Source: Solea solea (taxonomy: Eukaryota; Chordata; Actinopteri; Pleuronectiformes; Soleidae). From it: 64,000 nt of DNA. Positions 1 through 11,719 of the stretch are shown here, piece by piece. The first letter of the stretch is position 1. Each line of letters opens with the position of its first letter. The translations under genes and the position numbers were made by a program. The notes beneath the pieces were generated by a model that saw only the letters and a list, made by a program, of their open reading frames with translations, ran no database searches and had not been told where the DNA came from. Location: positions 21,596,530 to 21,660,529 of the forward strand of contig NC_081142.1 of assembly GCF_958295425.1 (NCBI RefSeq), in the 5' to 3' direction.

Positions 1-1036
1 TTGTTGTAGTTGGAGCAGCAGTTGTTGTAGTTGGGGCAGCAGTTGTAGTTGGAGCAGCAGTTGTAGTTGGAGCAGCAGTTGTTGTAGTTGGGGCAGCAGT
101 TGTAGTTGGAGCAGCAGTTGTAGTTGGAGCAGCAGTTGTTGTAGTTGGAGCAGCAGTTGTTGTAGTTGGGGCAGCAGTTGTAGTTGGAGCAGTTGTTGTA
201 GTTGGGGCAGCAGTTGTAGTTGGGGCAGCAGTTGTAGTTGGAGCAGCAGTTGTTGTAGTTGGGGCAGCAGTTGTAGTTGGGTCAGCAGTTGTTGGAGTTG
301 GAGCAGCTGTGGTTGTAGTTGGGGCAGCTGTTGTAGTTGGAGCAGCAGTTGTAGTTGGAGCAGCAGTTGTAGTTGGGGCAGCAGTTGTAGTTGGAGCAGC
401 AGTTGTTGTAGTTGGGGCAGCAGTTGTAGTTGGAGCAGCATTTGTAGTTGGAGCAGCAGTTGTTGTAGTTGTGGCAGCAGTTGAAGTTGGTGAAGCAGTT
501 GTAGTTGCAGAAACAGTTGTTGGGCCAGCAGTTGTAGTTGGTGAAGCAGTTGGAGTTGGAGCAGCTGTGGTTGTAGTTGGGGAAGCTGTTGTAGTTGGAG
601 CAGCAGTTGTAGTTGGAGCAGCAGTTGTTGTAGTTGGAGCAGCAGTTGTTGTAGTTGGGGCAGCAGTTGTAGTTGGAGCAGCAGTTGTAGTTGGAGCAGC
701 AGTTGTTGTAATTGGGGCAGCAGTTGTAGTTGGAGCAGCAGTTGTTGTAATTGGGGCAGCAGTTGTAGTTGGAGCAGCAGTTGTTGTAGTTGGAGCAGCA
801 GTTGTTGTAGTTGGGGCAGCAGTTGTAGTTGGAGCAGCAGTTGTTGTAGTTGGGGCAGCAGTTGTAGTTGGAGCAGCAGTTGTTGTAGTTGGGGCAGCAG
901 TTGTAGTTGGAGCAGCAGTTGTTGTAGTTGGGGCAGCAGTTGTAGTTGGAGAAGCAGTTGTAGTTGGGGCAGCAGTTGTAGTTGGGGCAGCAGTTGTAGT
1001 TGGAGCAGCAGTTGTAGTTGGGGCAGCAGTTGTTGT
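1..1036 (-). repeat. Mucin-like tandem array of gene A (TTTAAP units)
   Basis: About 345 codons inside exon 5 of gene A. The basic unit is 18 bp (Thr-Thr-Thr-Ala-Ala-Pro), often extended to 21 bp by one more Thr codon. Between about 480 and 560 the unit is degenerate and brings in Ser, Val and Gly. All length changes seen are multiples of three. The array is strongly strand-asymmetric: the plus strand is G/T-rich, the coding strand C/A-rich. The open plus-strand frame at 309-1208 is its antisense shadow. Confidence 0.9.
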
Positions 1037-2627
1037 GAGAGTGTTACATAGATTTGTCTCACAACAAGTTGGTCCACTGCTAATGCTGCCAACATTTTGC
1101 ATGAAAGGTAGTGTCCCCAAGCTACCAGCAGCTGCACACATGTTTGTAGATGCACAACCAAAGGCAGGAGAAGTGGAGGCTCCACCTGTCACTGAAGATG
1201 AAAGTTAATTTCATAATTGTTTTATAAAGATTTGAATGAAGTCTTATATTGTGTTTTTTCTGTTAGTTTATTCTATAAAGTTACATTTCATTACTTTTGA
1301 GTGGCCAACATTGCACTGGTTTTCATTTGAATGTCCAAACATCTTTGTTTAGTAGAACACATAAAAACACATATAACACTGGAATGGGTAAAAATTGTGC
1401 TGACTTAAGGAAACCTATTTGTATTCGAGCTGTGGGGAAACTCCACTGCAGTAATTGTGTTTTGCTTACTTTCAATACTGTGAGCAGCATTTAAATGCTG
1501 GGTGGTCAAATACTTTATGATAATGTAGTACAATAGGTTTGATTTTGACCTTTTCTCAACTAAATTATATAGATTGAATGACTCTCTGGTTGAATGAAGT
1601 ATTTGAGCTTTAGTGATGAACTGACCAAATGACTTACATATATAATAATAAGACTCACCACTTGCTTGAAAGCAGCGATCTTGTGTTCCCGTACACTGAA
1701 CTGAAGTGGTGCATTGTGATGTGGCAGGGTCACATGAATAACACTGGAGGCTGTTGACTGATGGAGTGGTGGGGACTGAAAAAGAAGACCATGAGATTAG
1801 GGTTAGATAAAATTGTCATGTTTTGTAGGTGATGATCATCCATCTGTACTTACATGATAGAGTGGCTGAGTTGCAGTTATCTGTGTTGCAGCATGTAGTA
1901 GATGCAAGTGCACTCGAAACACCCAAGTTGACTGAAAATATCTGAGATCCTGTGGCTGGACAAAGGGAGGATGACGCACACGCCTTGAAGATTTGTTGTC
2001 CAGGAGTTCCAGATGAAACAGCTGAAAAGTACAGTTTGTTCATTTTAATTGAAAACACTTTGCAGCACGTTTTTTCTGAAAAGTAATAAATGATGTGTTG
2101 AAAATAATACCTTCAATGGCGGCAGTTATACACATTGTCTCTGTGGAACATGTTAGTGGCACGGTGCTTGTACATGAATCATCAGTGCAAGTCTGACACA
2201 CAAGAGCTGAAGCTGCAATGTGGAAAAAAATACATGATTAGAAACAGAGTCCTCAAGACTACAGGACTTTCATTAATTAAGGCTCAAAAATATAAATATG
2301 GTTGCATTAAACTGATTTTAAAACATAGTATTTGTAATGTAAAAAATGTGGTTTCATGTGTGACCGACACTACTTGACTCTTAAGTATCTCATCTGGTAG
2401 ACTCGCGTTTAGACTGGTTTTGGTTCTTCTGTAATCTTCTGTAAGAATATGAAATTACAAACTGGCTTTTGGTTCATGTAAAGCTTTAAATCCTATGTGA
2501 TAATCAGCCCTTTAAAATTTAAACACATTCTGTTGTAGCTGTTGTAATAATACTGTAGTAAAAAAGAACACTTACTTGTGCTGGACAGAGCCCAGATGAG
2601 AGTCAGAGAAAGAAGTAGCTTCATCAT
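1..2627 (-). CDS. Gene A: secreted two-LU-domain (Ly6/uPAR) protein with Thr/Ala/Pro mucin-like tail, 3' end outside the window
   Basis: Seen: five exons on the minus strand at 2627-2576, 2212-2111, 2021-1854, 1775-1659 and 1191 to the left edge. All introns are GT-AG and phase 1. Residues 1-17 are a signal peptide ([17 protein letters not shown]; two ATGs in tandem, the first taken). Domain 1 has ten cysteines (23, 26, 31, 39, 45, 66, 72, 95, 96, 101) and domain 2 another ten (119, 122, 129, 135, 142, 159, 165, 189, 190, 195). Each ends in CC-x4-C-N, the LU-domain signature, and each is encoded by two exons as in uPAR-type genes. From residue 197 the protein becomes a TTTAAP-rich array that stays in frame to base 1. 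Known: LU proteins are secreted or GPI-anchored, and Thr/Pro tracts are O-glycosylated. Inference: a mucus or surface protein. It is paralogous to gene B. The stop and any anchor signal are not visible. I do not recognise a named orthologue. Confidence 0.85.
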
Positions 2628-2678
2628 GATCTAACACTACTGCAGATTTGTTACTAAACCTTACAGCACAGAGACACT

Positions 2679-2685
2679 CTTTATA
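2679..2685 (-). promoter_or_regulatory. Probable TATA box of gene A
   Basis: TATAAAG reads on the minus strand about 52-58 bp upstream of the gene A start codon. That leaves a short 5' leader if transcription starts about 30 bp downstream. Gene B has a similar element in the equivalent place. Position and motif only. Confidence 0.45.
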
Positions 2686-2699
2686 TTGTGAAGGTGATG

Positions 2700-3640
2700 A
2701 ATACAGTTATGACTGATGCACGTCTAAATACATCAATGATTGGGTGTGTCATTTTTTTTAAGTGAGTAATTCAGTCATAACGTCATGTCCTCTTTTGTCC
2801 TTCCACAACGTCAAACCACGCCAAAATGCTCCTAAGCACCCCTTAATTTTTTCCAGTGTTTGTGTTTATAACTTTGTCTAAAATAGTTATAATAGTTAAT
2901 AGTTTAATAGTTAATTAAATATAAACACTGTTTATCCTCTTGACCTTTATTTAAAGATTCTAGATTTTGTTACAGTGCTCTATATTTATCCCATGATAAT
3001 GTCACATTGAAGAGTGAATGCGTGACAAATGACCTTTAAGCGTAAAAAAAAAAACTGAAAGAAATAAAACTTCAATATACTGCTGTCAGTGAATGGAAAC
3101 AATACATTTCTGAAGCCAAATGATATGTTAATATCAGGTCTTTTTAAATTTTGATGGCACTGCACATTTTCATAATATAATTCATAACATTCTTTTTTTT
3201 CCCTCTGATTTCACCTCTGTAATATTTAGTCACAGATATTTTATTTTTTTAAAGATTCAGTCATTGTGGTAGAAATAAGTGTATGATTCTGTTCTTTAAA
3301 ACAAATTGACATCAAAATCAATCTTGAAATCTACAAATTTTATTTCATTACACTGTATTAAGTTACTAACATAGCTACATCTATTTAGGGATTCCATGCT
3401 GTGTCCTTATGGTGCAAATATTTGTATTCAACAACCACAAATGCTTAAAAAATCTGAAGTACAAACAACTACATACGTACAGATGTTATTTTTGTTGCAT
3501 CAAGATACGTAGATACTATCAATGAATGAAGAGGACAGATGATTCACCAGTTTTACAACATTCCAGATGATGACAAACAACAAGCACATGTGCAAGCGAC
3601 GTGTGACAAATGTAAGGACATTATTTTATGTCCTTACAGA
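2700..3640. other. AT-rich intergenic DNA, no gene seen
   Basis: Upstream flank of gene A. AT-rich, with short homopolymers (for example the A-run near 3043 and T-runs near 3193 and 3245). No exon-like or repeat-end signal that I can support. Confidence 0.5.
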
Positions 3641-3975
3641 GGTTCGGTACACGGGAGGCCAATCAGATCAGGCAGAGGTGCAAAAAGGCAAGGTGAAAAA
3701 GGTATGCAAGTTTCTAAACACGTGAAGACTGTGACTATGGCTGTGGTAAGAGTGCTGAAACGTGAGCTGTGAACATCAACAAACTGGCAGCAAGACAAGA
3801 CACAGAGGGGAATAAAAGCAGGGCTTGATTGGGGAGTGACTGCATGCAGGTGTGGGAGACACAGTCAGGGATCAGGTGCACGCAGACGAGGACGGGGGCG
3901 GGGCAGACAGGAACCTGAAACAGAGACAGGGGTGAGTGATCACAAAATAAAACAGGAAGACAAGACATGGAACAT
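3640..3975. repeat. Probable interspersed repeat fragment
   Basis: A locally G/A-rich stretch (AAACTGGCAGCAAGACAAGA, then GGGGCGGGGCAGACAGGAAC) inside AT-rich flanks. It resembles common teleost interspersed repeats in composition and wording. No ends or target duplication could be defined, and the family is not assigned. The short ORFs on both strands here do not look coding. Confidence 0.3.
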
Positions 3976-4639
3976 GAAGGGAAAAAGCAAAGACACTTAA
4001 TTGAAGTGACAAATCATGACACAAGCAGCTTTTGTATTTATCCAAAATGGCAAAAAGAGCAGCTGTCTTTTGGTTCAGCAGTTGCTACCATTTTGTGGAA
4101 TTCCCTGAGCTCCTCCATCATTACACACCATTACTATATAGCCATCACTCCTAGAAAACTAGCACTTGTTGTTGTTGATATGATTTCCATTGTTCTGCAT
4201 ACATCATCCAGATCACGAGTGTGATTGTTTGTAGGTCAATGCAATCTCATGCAGAGGTATTTTGAGCTACGTCTGTTTGTCATGCCTCTGGAAGTGGCAG
4301 TTTACTACATGCTTTCCACCCAATAACCAGGATAGTTCCTGCCACACATAAACAAGCCTTTCCTAGATGACCTCGGGGGTGAGGGATGCTTCTGCATAAT
4401 TGTTTCTTTTTTAAATTGTAGGGAGTGTATGAAGTAAATAATATACTGTGGGACACCACAGTTAGTCTGGATCAACCGGGGCTTGTTGTAGAGCATGTGA
4501 AATATCTAACTTGTCAAGATGTGTATTCCATTACATTGAAAAGCAAGCAGGAAACTCCTCATTGGGGTTTATTTTGGGGTCACAAGCTGTTTATGGGCCA
4601 GTCCTGGGTAAGGCTTGTTGAAGAAACACAGATACGTCA
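3976..4639. other. Intergenic DNA, no gene seen
   Basis: Unremarkable AT-rich sequence up to the left inverted end of the next element. The open frame at 4425-4805 crosses the transposon boundary at 4640, which argues against it being a gene. Confidence 0.45.
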
Positions 4640-5159
4640 TGGGCCATTCTACCGAATTTGTGCAAAGTCCAGAGTTGGAAACACATTTTCAAAAGTTGTT
4701 TTTTTCCAAAAACCTTGTCCGTACATATATTGTACCGTATTTCTATGGTACATATCTAGTAAAGGCGCAGTCAAATTTCATATATTAATGTCTGCCTGTT
4801 CTTGAAATGTTTTTCTGCTCCTGAAATGTGTCACTACCGTAACACAGCAACACACTGCAATAAAAACCATTATATTAATCTGTTAATATTGTGTATCCAT
4901 ACACCCATCCAAAGAATAATTTTAGTAATTTATAATGAAGGGTTTTACAACTAAATCAATTAAAATAATTTTTTAAACAAATTTCAAAGTTTATTTTCTA
5001 AGACTCATCAAAATTTAAATGCAATCTTTGTTGTAAAATGAATTACACTGATCATAGAGATCTCAGAGTTCATTAGTTATTACATTGAATGTACATTCAA
5101 CCAATAGTTATCATAAAATGTTATTTAATGACTCAATTCTTATTTTATTTTACAAAACA

Positions 5160-5225
5160 TTCAGTGTTACGGTAGTGACCGCACTGTTACGGTAGTGACT
5201 GCACTGTTTTGGTCGTGGCCACACT
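5160..5225. repeat. Short tandem motif GTTACGGTAGTGAC inside the transposon
   Basis: Two copies of GTTACGGTAGTGACxGCACT lie in tandem, followed by a third decayed copy (TTTGGTCGTGGCCACACT). An inverted copy lies at 4829-4842. Similar GTTACGGTTGTGAC motifs recur at about 6170-6246, 6389 and 6574 in both orientations. Confidence 0.6.
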
Positions 5226-5644
5226 ATTTTGTTTGCAAGGTTGTATTATATCCCCTCAACCTTATTGCTTAATATTAACTCATAACCTGCCTTTCAATGT
5301 GAATTTTACAAACACAAATGTTATGTCTCTGATAGGTGAACTTTAAAAGTGGGTTGTCTGCAGTCGTGTTGAGAGCTGCCTGTGGGAGCTGCCTAGTGTT
5401 TCTCTGAGCATAGAAACAAGATTGTATTTTCTGAGCAACCTCAGTGCGCAACTTAATCCATGTTTCTCTTTATAATTGGCAGACTTGTATTTTTTTCTGC
5501 AAATTGTGCATGAGTGTGTTATGAAAAAGAAGGGTCTTTCTGATATGCACAGGAACTCTGTGCTTCCATACTTCCGTCTGAGTTTTTGTTCTTGGGGAAC
5601 ATTTTGACTTCTCTGGCCTCACGCACAATCTATGGCACCGTTTT

Positions 5645-5941
5645 CTATATTTTTCTTTCTTCCATTTTTAAGTTTATTTTTCTGTGGTCACACATTCCAG
5701 AACGTCTCTTATTAGTCTTACTAGAAGTGCGTGGAGTAACAGTCTCACTAGAAGTGCGTGGAAGGTGAGGCGGCATGGGAGAAGGCGTGGCAGAAGGCGT
5801 GGCCGAGGGTGTGGGAGGTGGCGTGGAAGTTATGCACAATCTCTCCATCTCTCTTTGACTTTTCACCAATAGCCTGTGATGTTGCTGTCTTTTTCGCCAT
5901 TGATCTTCTGACCTTCCTTTGCTCCCTGTCAGATAAATCAC
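5645..5941 (-). pseudogene. Possible transposon-derived ORF remnant (98 codons)
   Basis: A 98-codon minus-strand frame within the 4640-6990 element. A basic N-terminal part (SEDQWRKRQQ) is followed by a Pro/Thr/Ser-rich stretch encoded by a GGCGTGG minisatellite. Basic plus Pro-rich regions of this kind occur in ORFs of fish DNA transposons, but no catalytic domain is visible and the frame has no clear promoter or partner exon. It may be a chance frame in minisatellite DNA. Confidence 0.2.
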
Positions 5942-6989
5942 TGATAGATTTGATCTTTCCTCCTTTCTTTCATTTCTTGTTTCGTTCTCTTTCCTTCTTT
6001 CCTTATCATATCATGCATTATTTAGCACTCTGAGATTCTTAAGAATGAAATGTGCTTTACAAATCAAATATAATAACATTATTATTATTATTATTATTAT
6101 TATTATGTTTTAAGAGTATAATGTAATAATAATGATGAAAAATGTCCTTAAATATGTGGAACATTACATGTTGTCACTACCATAATGATTATGTCACAAC
6201 CGTAACGTTACAATTTGTTACGGTTGTGACTGTTACAGTTGTGACATTTTTAGCTAATTCCTAGCATTACTCAAACATGCTAACAAGTAAATGGCTAGGA
6301 ACAGATGTTTGAACAGTTGTACACACAACAAAACATAATATTTTGTTTTGAGCCCCCAAAAGTGTATTTACTTGCAGATAATATGTATACGGTTGTGACA
6401 ATTATTAATGCAACATGCTGATTTTCAGACTTCGGAACCCATTTACTTAAAAATGATGAGAGGTAATATCTCATCATGCAGCCATGAGGGACATGGATGC
6501 AGTGTCACTTCTTGGTCAGAAATTCTGGGGTGTGACTAAAACCAGGCTCCACCCATGTGGTAAAACAACTCATGTTACGGTTGTGACATGAAAGTGTGGG
6601 ACAGCATTTTTTAAAGCATGTTTTGTAATTAAAAAAAAACTTCAAAATGAATCTAAATGTTTTACATTCTGTTTAAAATAAACCAAACATATATTTTAAA
6701 ATACACCATTGAAAAAAATGACAAAATTCTTTTAAGTATTATTTTCATGGATTGAAATTTAGGGCTTAGAGATTGGGACAACTACTTCCCAATAGAAAGT
6801 ACCTAGGAAGGTAGCATAAATGATGATTTTGTATATATTTAGCTTAATTACTATCTAGTTACAGTCTTGTGTTTAACTAGATCATAACATAATCTTAGAA
6901 AATATTGAAGGTCTGAATTCTTAATTGTTTTGTTAAATAGTTTTTTTTATTGTGGGACAGCAATTTGCACGAATTCGGTAGAATGGCCC

Positions 6990-6990
<1 letters not shown>

Positions 6991-7034
<44 letters not shown>
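6991..7034. repeat. (TA)n microsatellite
   Basis: About 22 uninterrupted TA dinucleotides directly abutting the right end of the 4640-6990 element. Confidence 0.95.
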
Positions 7035-7036
<2 letters not shown>

Positions 7037-7800
7037 TTAAAAATACGGACTTGTAGAACAATCATTTAGCGATATTTCTATAATATCTGTGATTTAACAC
7101 TAGATCTAGCATGATGCATGGTGCCTACTCTCACACACATTCTATTTAGCGTTAGAACGGCTTTCAGCGCCGTCTTACCGTGGGAAACTAGCGAGACTAA
7201 CAAAACGGGCCGAGAGGGATAAAATCGATTTTGTCACTTGCAATTTGGCGTCTTTCAAATGTTCCATCGCTCTCACCCCGATCTGTACCGAAAACACAAT
7301 CAACTCTGCGCATGTGCAAGGTTAACGTCACTATATAATGAATACTATAGCTGTGTCAAACACTGCCATCTACTGGACTGAAAAGTCTGTGTGATGGTGA
7401 ATTAGAGGTAGGCCGATTTGTGGATCTTTCTGTGGAAAGAGAGGGATGCGTGTGCTGGCGATCCACCAACGCAGAATCACAATACACAAATGCAATTTTC
7501 AGTTTAACAAATGTCATATTATTTACAAATACAAACCTATATTTGTAAAGATCAATATACAAGTTACAAATGGGATATTTTTATTTGTGGATCTCAAAAC
7601 ACGCATTCAAATCAAGAAATGCGTGTGGATCACCCTCTGCACATATACAAATATTATTGGAACAAATTTAACCCCATACAGAATTAACTTACAAAACTTT
7701 CATGGATTCTTTTTTTGGGTTTTAAATCATCCTCCAACCTGTTTGCAGTGGTCTGCACCCTGCACTCTCACCATTTCATGTCACTAGAACTTGGTTCATT
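7035..7800. repeat. Unclassified, repeat-like intergenic DNA
   Basis: 7400-7720 carries several ACAAAT/ATTTGT words in both orientations and paired GATTTGTGGATCT / TTTGTGGATCTC segments about 160 bp apart, suggesting an interspersed repeat. No transposon end was identified. The ORFs here (7356-7562 minus, 7446-7787 plus) have no recognisable domain. Confidence 0.3.
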
Positions 7801-8660
7801 TCAGTGACGTGTGGTCAGGGGAGGCAGAGCCTCACCTGTCAATCTTGAAAAGAAAAATTAAAGTTGATTATAAAATATAATACATTTTAATATTTGTCAC
7901 CTGGTATGTATTACAAATCCCTTTTCCGTACGAATCCAGTAATAAAAAAAAAACATTTGCAATTAAAATTGTGAAAATCTCTGCATGTCCCGTTCAAATA
8001 CAGGGAGGAGACGCGTCGTGAGGCAGCACCTTGCTGTGCCACTCGGTGAATAGTGTTATCCTATGGTAATACCTCACAAACGGCGCCTGTATGCCATGCA
8101 AATAATGTGTCGCTGTCCCTCTGTATATCCAACATAAAACACTCTGAGGATGTGCTCTGGATTATGTATGAGATATATTTCTCTAACGTGTTTAGGCTCG
8201 CAGATTAGTTAAATAACACCAGTAAAAAGTCACTCGGTGAGGCAAATAGTACGCCTGACTCAAGGCAGAGGGCGCTGTGAGCAGGCATGGACTGGGCATC
8301 AGGTTGAATTTCTTGAAGGACATTGAGCTAGTCCAATGAAAGCTCTCAGCCCTCCCCTCCCTAAAAAGCGTAAGGGGGCGCAGCGAAACTCATGGAAAAA
8401 AGGCTTACAAGCCTAAAAGTCGACGCAGCAAAATGCACTAAAATTACGGAAATATTTGCTGCTGCAACAAGTTCCACCGCTGCAGCGGGTGCAGGGCCGT
8501 CGGCGACGGCGTCATCATCATCATCAAGTGCAGAAGAAGTCCCATCGAGTGCACAGGGGACTGTCGGAGTGTCACATGTGCAAGTACCTATTCAGGTGGA
8601 TTCGGAGGAGGAGAGAGGAGACCCACAAGACCCAGCAAGGACAGATTGAGGAGGTGTGTG
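7801..8660 (+). mobile_element. hAT-like DNA transposon fragment with partial N-terminal ORF
   Basis: Begins at CAGTGACGTGTGGTCAGGGG, which resembles ends of hAT-type elements widespread in fish; the family call is from memory. At 8392-8649 an 85-codon frame starts MEKRLTSLK and continues through an Ala/Ser-rich stretch containing a (TCA)n run to an acidic end (SEEERGDPQD), like the disordered start of a transposase. No BED finger, RNase-H fold or second end is visible, so this is a truncated piece and not an active gene. Confidence 0.35.
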
Positions 8661-9130
8661 CGTGTGTGTGTGTGTAACAATTGCATTTATAGCCTTTGTT
8701 TTCAAATAATACTATGGGTAGACCTAGTGTCCAACTTATTATTTATAATATATTCATGACTTAGTATTATTTTAGCTTGCCACAAAGTTATAGTTTGCAG
8801 GTGTTCCAGCTTACAGTTTTTTGTAATATTAGTGAAACATTGCTTTGCAGAAGCAATGTGTAAATACGCTGATATGAGATGCATAACATAACTCATTATC
8901 TGTTATATCAAATGATGTTTATAGTGCTCTTTTGGGTTAATTTTATTTGTAAATCTTACTCTGAAAGAGTCAATGCCTCACTAGCCATGAACCTCACCGC
9001 ACGTCACCGGTTCATTCAGTCAAAATCACTCAAATCCAATCCACTCCCCATTACCACAGGTGTATTATTGTTATTATTTTTTTATTTATTTCATTTTCTC
9101 TGCACTCAGGTCAAATTTCCTCGTATATAC
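8661..9130. other. AT-rich intergenic DNA, no gene seen
   Basis: Starts with a short GT-rich run (8654-8676) and then AT-rich sequence. Small open frames on both strands have no recognisable features. Confidence 0.4.
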
Positions 9131-9222
9131 AGTAGAACAGTATGAGTGATTTTCATGCAAGTACCACCAGAGGAACACATACCTCTGGTACACAAACCAA
9201 AGTTTGAGAACCATGGATGTAG
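9130..9222 (-). mobile_element. Possible hAT terminal fragment
   Basis: Read on the minus strand from about 9215 it begins CCATGGTTCTCAAACTTTGG and then carries paired GGTAC / CCTCTGGT words. This resembles the non-coding ends of hAT elements (consensus CAGTGGTTCTCAAACT). Only this end is seen. Confidence 0.35.
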
Positions 9223-9317
9223 CGGATAAAGTGTTAGACAATGTGTGAGTTTGGACTACAAGAGGCTTTTAGTTTCAAAGTCATTTACTACACTTATCTA
9301 CTTAATTCTACTTAAAT

Positions 9318-9388
9318 CTGTTAATTTCCCCGAGGGAACCTCCCAAAGGGATTAATAAAGTTGTCTGTCTGTCTGTCTGTCTATCTAA
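9318..9388 (+). mobile_element. Non-LTR retrotransposon 3' tail with (GTCT)n
   Basis: TTAATTTCCCCGAGGGAAC, an AATAAA signal, then a GTCT tetranucleotide run. This matches the 3' tails of common fish LINEs that end in a tetranucleotide microsatellite. No coding part remains. Confidence 0.5.
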
Positions 9389-9604
9389 TTGTGCCATATA
9401 TTGTTATTAGTATCTTAAATGTAGCAGTTACATCTCCCAAGTTATTTGTGCACTCTGCTGGCAAGTTTTATAACCTTTTATAAACTTTCTGTAATGCATC
9501 GAGCCATTTCCTGGTATTATGATCAGTAAATTCTCACAAATTTAAAAATATGCTGATCCATTTAAACATGATGACTAAACTGCACTATTACAGCTCAGTT
9601 ACTC

Positions 9605-9700
9605 TAAAAAAATTAAATATATATGTACTGTATATACAGTACATGTACATATATACACACACATATATATATATATATATAAATATATATATTCATAGAT
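9605..9700. repeat. TA/TG-rich simple sequence with a palindrome
   Basis: Alternating purine-pyrimidine sequence containing the palindrome GTACTGTATATACAGTAC and TA runs. It could form a cruciform. No gene. Confidence 0.7.
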
Positions 9701-10059
9701 ATGGCCAATAAACATATTGTACTGGAGGAGCTGCAGCTGGGATTTATTTATAAAATATATGTGGAACAAAAAGCCAGACAAATTTTGTGTGGTCCTGTTT
9801 TGTAAATACTTATAACTATCCACAGGGAGGCGCTACAGTACTGCTTTAGCAACTAGGAACAGCCAAGAGTCTGTCATACCAGATTCAACAAAAGCCATGC
9901 TAAATACCGTCTGCTTTTGTTGTATTGTGATTCATGGAATGTCTTTTAAACTACCATGTAACACTAAAAACGTTGTTTTCACATGTGTGTACATGGTCAT
10001 TACAGTTACAATTCTGTTTCTATTCTTTCATAGTCTCTCAGCAGTTAATTGATTTCACC

Positions 10060-10420
10060 TGCTGTCAAGTGTCACAGCTCAGTTACTCCCCACATTATCT
10101 TGCTCCTCTGGACAGGTCTGAGACATTACACAAAGTCTTAGAATGTTTTTGCCATGATCCCTGGATTGTTCCTTGTTTCCTTACCCTGGTTTTCTGTATC
10201 TTGTTTATTTTTAAGTTTTTCCTTGTGTGTACCTTGTTGAGTTGTTCTACCTGTGCCATCTTCCCTGTTGATTGCCTGCCCCCACCTAATGTGATTCACC
10301 TGTGTCCTATTTATATCACCTGTGTTGTACCTGCCTCCTGAGTCTATTTAGTCTCTGTGCTCCCCAGTGTCTTCGTTGTTTGTCATGTCACATTTCAGTC
10401 TGCACTGTTGCTCTAGTTAA
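10060..10420. repeat. Probable interspersed repeat fragment
   Basis: A T/C-rich segment (CCTTGTTTCCTTACCCTGG, later CACCTGTGTCCTATTTATA) of a type common in fish repeats. The 135-codon frame at 9934-10341 that overlaps it has no domain and ends inside the segment, so it is taken as a chance frame. Confidence 0.3.
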
Positions 10421-11327
10421 TACAAAATTATCTTTTCAGCACAAACATTACATAACTTTATGAAACATACTGCACATAGATTAAGTATGCATTAGGCAAA
10501 ATAGACCGGAAGCTCCAATTAACGCTGCACGCGTGTGTGTGTGTATCTGCGTCATTACCTCGTTTATGAAACCATAAAGTTTCAGAACAAACAGTTCAGC
10601 CACTAAAATAGGGTTTTATTGTTTTCCTGGGCTCTGCGAAGCGGATCGGCACTTCCGTATGTAGATGTTGTCATTAGTATACCTCACCACTCCTCTCACC
10701 CCCGTAGCGCCTCCTGGTGCCACTAGTCCCGGCACATTCGGTCGCGTAAATTCAACAAGTTAATATATGTAAGTAGACCTCCATAACTAACATATATGTG
10801 CGATACAAGCATTCGATGTCACCTTTAACCTAATAGGTCAATGTTTGATGTGGCAAGGATATGAACACTCATACAAAAACAATGCTTGTAGAATAGACAG
10901 GCTGTGTTTACCATGTTTCCCATATTTCCAACAGTGGCGATTTTGGTCTGGAAATTCTGGTGGGGCCATGCAGCAAAATCTTATAATGCAATCCAGAAAT
11001 TCCACATATTACTCTCATACCCTCACATTAACAACACAGTAGCAAGTGAGAGAGGGGACCACAGCACCTTTGACACAACATTGCAGCTGAATAATGCCAT
11101 CATACAAACAATGCCAATCTGATGACATATATTATCATATCAATAGCGCGTTCAAAATCTCACAATATCAAATATTCAAGATCGAAACAACAACGTGACA
11201 ACAATAACAACAATGCACGACTCATAGCATGAACTGCGCACACCCCATATGCAAAGCCACCACACACACCCACACATGTATCGCCAGTTACACATTACAG
11301 AAAGTCCACTCTAATTTCTGTTCCTTT
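10421..11327. other. Intergenic DNA, no gene seen
   Basis: Mixed composition with a GC-richer patch at 10620-10750. Small open frames at 10845-11122 have no recognisable domain. Confidence 0.4.
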
Positions 11328-11719
11328 ATTCTGTTCCTTTATTATTCAATCAAATAGAATAGATTTGAAACCAAAAAATGGCCCCGCCCATCAAGTGCAG
11401 TAGAATTTGCAAGCAAAGAGAACTGTTTTGCAAACAAAACTTTATAACTCGCAAGCAAAGAGGACTGATTTGCAAACAAAGGTTTTTAACTTGAAAGTAA
11501 AGAGGACTGATTTATAAGCACAATGGTCGTATGTTTTTACTTACAAACATTAGTTTTGATTGAAGTTGAAGAAATATGTTCTCACTTCTTTTCAATTACA
11601 ACCTGTTCTGTTTCAATCTCAAAAAATGTTTTTTGATTGCCACTAACTCTTTTTTGCTCTCAAATCTCTTTTTTGGTTTTGAATCTATTCTATTTGATTG
11701 AATAATAAAGGAACAGAAT
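11328..11719. mobile_element. MITE with about 50-bp terminal inverted repeats
   Basis: The left end runs ATTCTGTTCCTTTATTATTC through to a CCAAAAAA block near 11378. The right end (about 11669-11719) is its reverse complement with about two mismatches. The whole is 392 bp with no coding capacity. Inside, three diverged copies of a roughly 50-bp motif (GCAAGCAAAGAGAACTG and variants) lie in tandem at about 11410-11515. A duplicate of the first bases of the end lies just outside at 11317. No clear target duplication; family not assigned. Confidence 0.75.

Larger units (their letters stand above)
4640..6990. mobile_element. DNA transposon with 27-bp terminal inverted repeats, non-autonomous or decayed
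   Basis: The left end starts TGGGCCATTCTACCGAATTT and the right end finishes with its reverse complement (AATTCGGTAGAATGGCCCA). The match runs about 27 bp with one mismatch, giving an element of about 2,351 bp. No clear target duplication was found; the right end abuts a (TA)n run that may have grown over it. The inside is AT-rich and holds repeated GTTACGG(T)(A/T)GTGAC motifs, a GGCGTGG minisatellite near 5780-5830 and a possible coding remnant on the minus strand at 5645-5941. No DDE-type transposase was recognised. Superfamily not assigned. Confidence 0.7.

Noticed and set aside
1..1036. Antifreeze glycoprotein (Thr-Ala-Ala repeats known from some fish)
   Set aside because: The unit here is TTTAAP and not the regular Thr-Ala-Ala tripeptide, there are no cleavable spacers, and it follows two LU domains.
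309..1208. Plus-strand 299-codon Val/Gly/Ala frame over the gene A array
   Set aside because: Antisense shadow. The minus-strand Thr/Ala/Pro frame joins in phase to four LU exons.
9934..10341. 135-codon plus-strand frame as a membrane protein
   Set aside because: It overlaps a T-rich repeat-like segment. The hydrophobic residues follow from the T-rich composition, and no domain or splice context supports it.
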